The position numbers and the translations under genes were made by a program. 9,567 bases of DNA from JBEKLJ01 sp050010255. Lineage in GTDB: Bacteria > Acidobacteriota > Terriglobia > Bryobacterales > Bryobacteraceae. Location of the stretch: positions 1-9,567 of the forward strand of contig JBEKLJ010000134.1 in NCBI GenBank assembly GCA_050010255.1, read 5' to 3'. A model generated the notes under the pieces. It was not told the origin of the DNA and did no database searches. It worked only from the letters and a program-made list of their open reading frames with translations. How positions within the stretch are numbered: the first letter of the stretch is position 1; each line of letters begins with the position of its first letter. This document shows, in pieces, positions 7,027-9,567 of this stretch.

Positions 7027-7361
7027 AGAACCAAGACGGTGTCACGCCCAACTCCACCAACGCTCCCGCGGCGCCCGGCTCGGTGGTCGTTCTCTGGCTC
7101 ACCGGCGGCGGGGTGACCAACCCGCCCGGCGTCGACGGCCGGCTCGAGACCAGCATTCGCCCCCTTCCGGTGGCAAGCTGTTCAGCCGAGATCGGTGGCA
7201 GACCGGCGGTGGTGGAGTATTGCGCCCAGTCGCAGTACGTCGGCTTGTTCCAGGTCAATGCCCGCATCGACCCGGCGGTGGCCCCCGGCGACGCCGTGCC
7301 GGTGAAGGTCACCCTCGGCGGAGCCTCCAGCCAGGACGGCGCGACCATGGTGGTGCGTTAG
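6732..7361 (+). pseudogene. Detached TIGR03437 C-terminal domain of GH44 copy 1
   Basis: This is the in-frame continuation of copy 1 after the TGA at 6729-6731: 209 codons with no further stop until TAG at 7359-7361. It starts 'GNLGPANLD' and contains 'DGIPAPMIYVLANQCAAVVP', 'SPTGPGLFTVN', 'APGSVVVLWLTGGG' and 'GLFQVNARIDP'. All are signatures of the TIGR03437 tail common in Solibacter-type secreted proteins (function unknown). Aligned to copy 2, the TGA replaces GGA (Gly), a single G-to-T change. A GTG at 6768 could restart translation but would give a signal-less cytoplasmic fragment with no good ribosome site. The frame is undamaged over 209 codons, so the break is recent, or the TGA is read through, or it is a base-call or repeat-assembly error. 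I treat it as the severed end of one gene, not a separate gene. Confidence 0.8.
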
Positions 7362-7382
7362 AAGCACACCCGACGGCGCAAC

Positions 7383-7438
7383 TCCGGCGCCTGGCTGCAC
7401 GACTTCACACCGACCGCCAGTCTCGGGTAACATTCTGA
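7383..7438 (+). pseudogene. Fossil of the beta-barrel gene's 3' end between the GH44 copies
   Basis: The stretch matches the end of the barrel gene upstream of copy 1. CTGGCTGCACGACTTCAC at 7391-7408 is identical to 4885-4902, and the shared tail GGTAACATTCT recurs just before each GH44 start. In one frame it encodes 'SGAWLHDFTPTASLG' and then TAA (7428-7430), the counterpart of 'SGWLHDFTPMVSIGVTF'. One missing G relative to the barrel gene shifts the last codons. No start, signal peptide or upstream barrel sequence exists here, so it is a remnant carried along by the duplication and not a gene. The 79-bp gap between the end of the copy 1 frame and copy 2 holds nothing else visible. Confidence 0.75.
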
Positions 7439-7439
7439 G

Positions 7440-9567
7440 GTGGGACAGAGGTTCGCTTTGGTGGCTGCCGGCCTCGTCGCAGGCCTGGCGCTGGCACAAT
7501 CCCAACCCGGGCCGGCCCTGTCGGTAGACGCGCAGGCCGCCCGCCATTCGATCAGCCCCGACATCTACGGCGTCAACTACTACTTCAACAGCGAGACCGC
7601 CGGTGACTATTGGACGCTCCGGCCGAACCTCGCGCAGGCCAGCGCGGCTGCGGATCTGCGCATCGGTGTCCGCCGTTGGAACGGCAACCTTGCCAGCCGC
7701 TACAACTGGATGCTGGATGTATGGAACAGCGACGCCGACTGGTACTACGAGGTTCCGCCGGAGAGCAATCCGCATCCGGAGCTTCTGCCCGATGGCTCGA
7801 GGTTCAACGCACTGCTGGAGTACGCCCGCCTCACCGGCGGCAAGCTCGTGGGCACCATCCCGATGCTGGGCTGGCTGCCCAAGGCGCGCCAGAGCATGTG
7901 CAGCTACAGCGTCCAGAAATACGGCCCGCAGTGCCACACGGACCCGTCTCAGCCCGATTGCGGAAATGGTGTGCGGTACGATCCTGTCTGCGTCAATCCG
8001 AATGTGAACCCGCAGAACCCGATCTACATCCCGAACGATCCCACCGACACCGACCAGCACTACCTCGCGGACTACCAAAGCGAGTGGGTGAGGTACCTGG
8101 TCTCGAAGTACGGACGGGCGAACCAGGGCGGAGTGGCTGTTTGGGGTCTCGACAACGAACCGACCTGGTGGAGCGCCATGCACCGCAACATCCACCCCTC
8201 GCCACAGACTTACGATGAGACGGCGTCCCTGGGCCTCGCCTACGCCGCCACCATCAAGGACACCGACCCGACGGCTCTCGTGGCCGGTCCCGTTGCGGCC
8301 GGGTGGGGTTCCTTCTTCTTCTCGAACAGGGACTTCACCGACGGATGGTCAGCGGCCCCGTACCAATTCTGGAGCAATCCGACCGATCGCATCGCGCACG
8401 GCGGCCTGGACTTCTCCTCGTGGTATCTCCAGCAGTTTCGAGACTACGAGCTGCACAACGGCCGCCGGCTGCTCGACTACTTCGACCTCCACTTCTACAA
8501 CATCCTCGCGGACCCCGGGGCGAACGACGCCCAGCGGCTTCGATCGACCCGGGCGCTATGGGACCCGGATTACGTCGCCACGGACTCCTACTGGGGCTTC
8601 GACGAACAGGGCCGGCCCGCCAAGCCCCGCCTGATCCCCCGTATGCGCGATTGGGTGAACAACAACTACCCCGGCACGAAGACCTCGCTCACCGAGTACG
8701 ATTTCGGCGCGCACAACACGATCGTCGGCGCTCTGGTTCAGGCCGACGCTCTCGGCATTTTCGGGCGCGAGGGCCTGGACCTGGCTGGGCTATGGATCGT
8801 GGGCTCGCTCAACACCAGCGACCCGGCTGCTTACGCCTTCCGTGTCTACCGCAATTACGACGGCATCGGCGGCGCCTTCGGCGAGACCGGCGTGCAAGCC
8901 GCCACCGGCAACCCCGACCAGCTCTCCATCTTCGCGGCTCAGCGCTCCGATACGGCGCTCACCATCCTGGTGCTCAACAAGACCTCCGGCGGGCTTTCGA
9001 GCACCATCAATATTTCCAACTTCACGCCCGACCAGAACGCGCAGGTCTGGCAGTACAGCCAGGCGAACCTGACCGCGATCCTGGGGCCGGCCAACGTAGC
9101 AGTGACCGGCAACACCATCAGCGCCACTTTCCCCGCCTACTCGATGACGCTGTTCATCGTGCCGGCTTCCCCCAGCGTGCTGCCGGTGCCCAAGCCCGTG
9201 GTCACCGCGGTGACCAATGCAGCCTCTTACCAGAGCCGTATCGTGCCCGGCCAGATGGTCATCGTCTGGGGAGGGAACCTGGGGCCGGCCAACCTCGACA
9301 ACGTAATTGTGGCGGAGCCGAACGGCATCATCAGAACCGAAATGGACGGCGTGCGGATCCTCTTCGACGGCATTCCGGCCCCGCTAATCTACGTCTGGGC
9401 CAACCAGTGCGCGGCCGTGGTGCCCTTTCTGGCGGCGCTCAAGCCCACCACGCACGTCCAGGTCGAGTACCAGGGCGTGCGCTCGGACCCCTTCGAAATC
9501 TCGGTTTCGCCCACCGGGCCGGGGCTGTTCACCGTCAACATGCAGGGCACAGGCCAAGCCGCGATGC
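7440..9567 (+). CDS. Secreted GH44 endo-beta-1,4-glucanase/xyloglucanase, copy 2 (3' end beyond window)
   Basis: The frame is open from GTG 7440 to the window edge (709 codons visible). An in-frame TAA at 7428 bounds the start. The signal peptide is residues 1-19 ('FALVAAGLVAGLALA', then Gln). The GH44 barrel runs about 25-470: 'IYGVNYYFNS', 'RRWNGN' (78-83), 'WGLDNEPTWW' with acid/base Glu240, 'LLDYFDLHFYN', and 'YPGTKTSLTEY' with nucleophile Glu419. The beta-sandwich follows, then an intact TIGR03437 tail from about residue 587; at the position of copy 1's TGA it has GGA (Gly611). The four cysteines of copy 1 are kept with identical spacing (154, 165, 174, 184). Copy 2 is 12 residues longer in the catalytic part and differs at residues conserved in the family (GGN to NGN). 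It is downstream of copy 1 and probably in the same transcript. The family call is very firm; the substrate may differ from copy 1. Confidence 0.93.
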   Translation, partial: MGQRFALVAAGLVAGLALAQSQPGPALSVDAQAARHSISPDIYGVNYYFNSETAGDYWTLRPNLAQASAAADLRIGVRRWNGNLASRYNWMLDVWNSDADWYYEVPPESNPHPELLPDGSRFNALLEYARLTGGKLVGTIPMLGWLPKARQSMCSYSVQKYGPQCHTDPSQPDCGNGVRYDPVCVNPNVNPQNPIYIPNDPTDTDQHYLADYQSEWVRYLVSKYGRANQGGVAVWGLDNEPTWWSAMHRNIHPSPQTYDETASLGLAYAATIKDTDPTALVAGPVAAGWGSFFFSNRDFTDGWSAAPYQFWSNPTDRIAHGGLDFSSWYLQQFRDYELHNGRRLLDYFDLHFYNILADPGANDAQRLRSTRALWDPDYVATDSYWGFDEQGRPAKPRLIPRMRDWVNNNYPGTKTSLTEYDFGAHNTIVGALVQADALGIFGREGLDLAGLWIVGSLNTSDPAAYAFRVYRNYDGIGGAFGETGVQAATGNPDQLSIFAAQRSDTALTILVLNKTSGGLSSTINISNFTPDQNAQVWQYSQANLTAILGPANVAVTGNTISATFPAYSMTLFIVPASPSVLPVPKPVVTAVTNAASYQSRIVPGQMVIVWGGNLGPANLDNVIVAEPNGIIRTEMDGVRILFDGIPAPLIYVWANQCAAVVPFLAALKPTTHVQVEYQGVRSDPFEISVSPTGPGLFTVNMQGTGQAAM
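8859..9567 (+). repeat. Direct repeat, copy 2 (3' half of GH44 copy 2)
   Basis: This is the partner of 6318-7026: a gap-free alignment at about 94% nucleotide identity counted by eye. It covers the GH44 beta-sandwich and the start of the TIGR03437 tail and runs off the window end. Confidence 0.85.

Noticed and set aside
6768..7361. An independent small gene starting at GTG 6768.
   Set aside because: It is in frame with and homologous to the C-terminal tail of GH44 copy 2, and lacks a ribosome site and signal peptide. It is better explained as the severed end of copy 1.
4956..8195. Long minus-strand open frames opposite both GH44 genes (4956-5957, 5991-7034, 7182-8195), two of which resemble each other.
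   Set aside because: They resemble each other only because the GH44 genes beneath them are duplicates. No domains, signals or ribosome sites are seen.

Overview
The window most likely comes from an Acidobacteriota genome of the Solibacter/Bryobacter type. The main clue is the C-terminal domain of the two large secreted proteins. It carries the 'AVTNAASYQ', 'GIPAP' and 'SPTGPGLFT' signatures of the TIGR03437 tail, a domain of unknown function found mainly in Solibacter and relatives. GC content is high throughout. No RNA gene, CRISPR array, insertion sequence or phage gene was seen.

The left half (1-4127) holds ordinary single genes. They are an exported LolA-like protein (150-965, +); a GAF-ANTAR RNA-binding regulator (976-1749, -), converging with it across 10 bp; a DinB-superfamily protein (1841-2326, -); a DUF72 protein (2364-3338, +), divergent from DinB; and a VIT1/CCC1-family Fe/Mn transporter (3426-4127, -). 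A strong hairpin built from a degenerate 10-bp repeat lies between the two convergent genes DUF72 and VIT1 (3340-3393).

The right half (4199-9567, all +) is the interesting part. A good sigma70-like promoter sits immediately upstream of an outer-membrane beta-barrel gene (4235-4933) and predicts a leaderless mRNA. One base after the barrel stop, a GTG starts a secreted glycoside hydrolase family 44 enzyme (xyloglucanase/endoglucanase type). A second GH44 paralogue follows in tandem (7440 to beyond the window end). The intergenic stretch before it contains a fossil of the barrel gene's 3' end, so the duplicated unit included the barrel/GH44 junction.

The two copies are mosaic. Their catalytic halves are clearly diverged, including an active-site-region Gly-to-Asn change and a WWW-to-YYF swap. 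From 6318/8859 onward they switch abruptly to about 94% nucleotide identity (about 40 mismatches over 709 bp, counted by eye). This points to gene conversion or recombination between the 3' halves. The first copy has a GGA-to-TGA nonsense change at 6729-6731. It cuts off nearly all of the TIGR03437 tail but leaves the GH44 domain whole; the remaining 209 codons stay open downstream.

Taken together, the right half looks like a plant-polysaccharide (beta-glucan/xyloglucan) degradation locus: an outer-membrane barrel plus duplicated secreted GH44 enzymes, caught during duplication, divergence and partial homogenisation. I do not see a wholly new type of system; the unusual features are in the architecture of the tandem pair.
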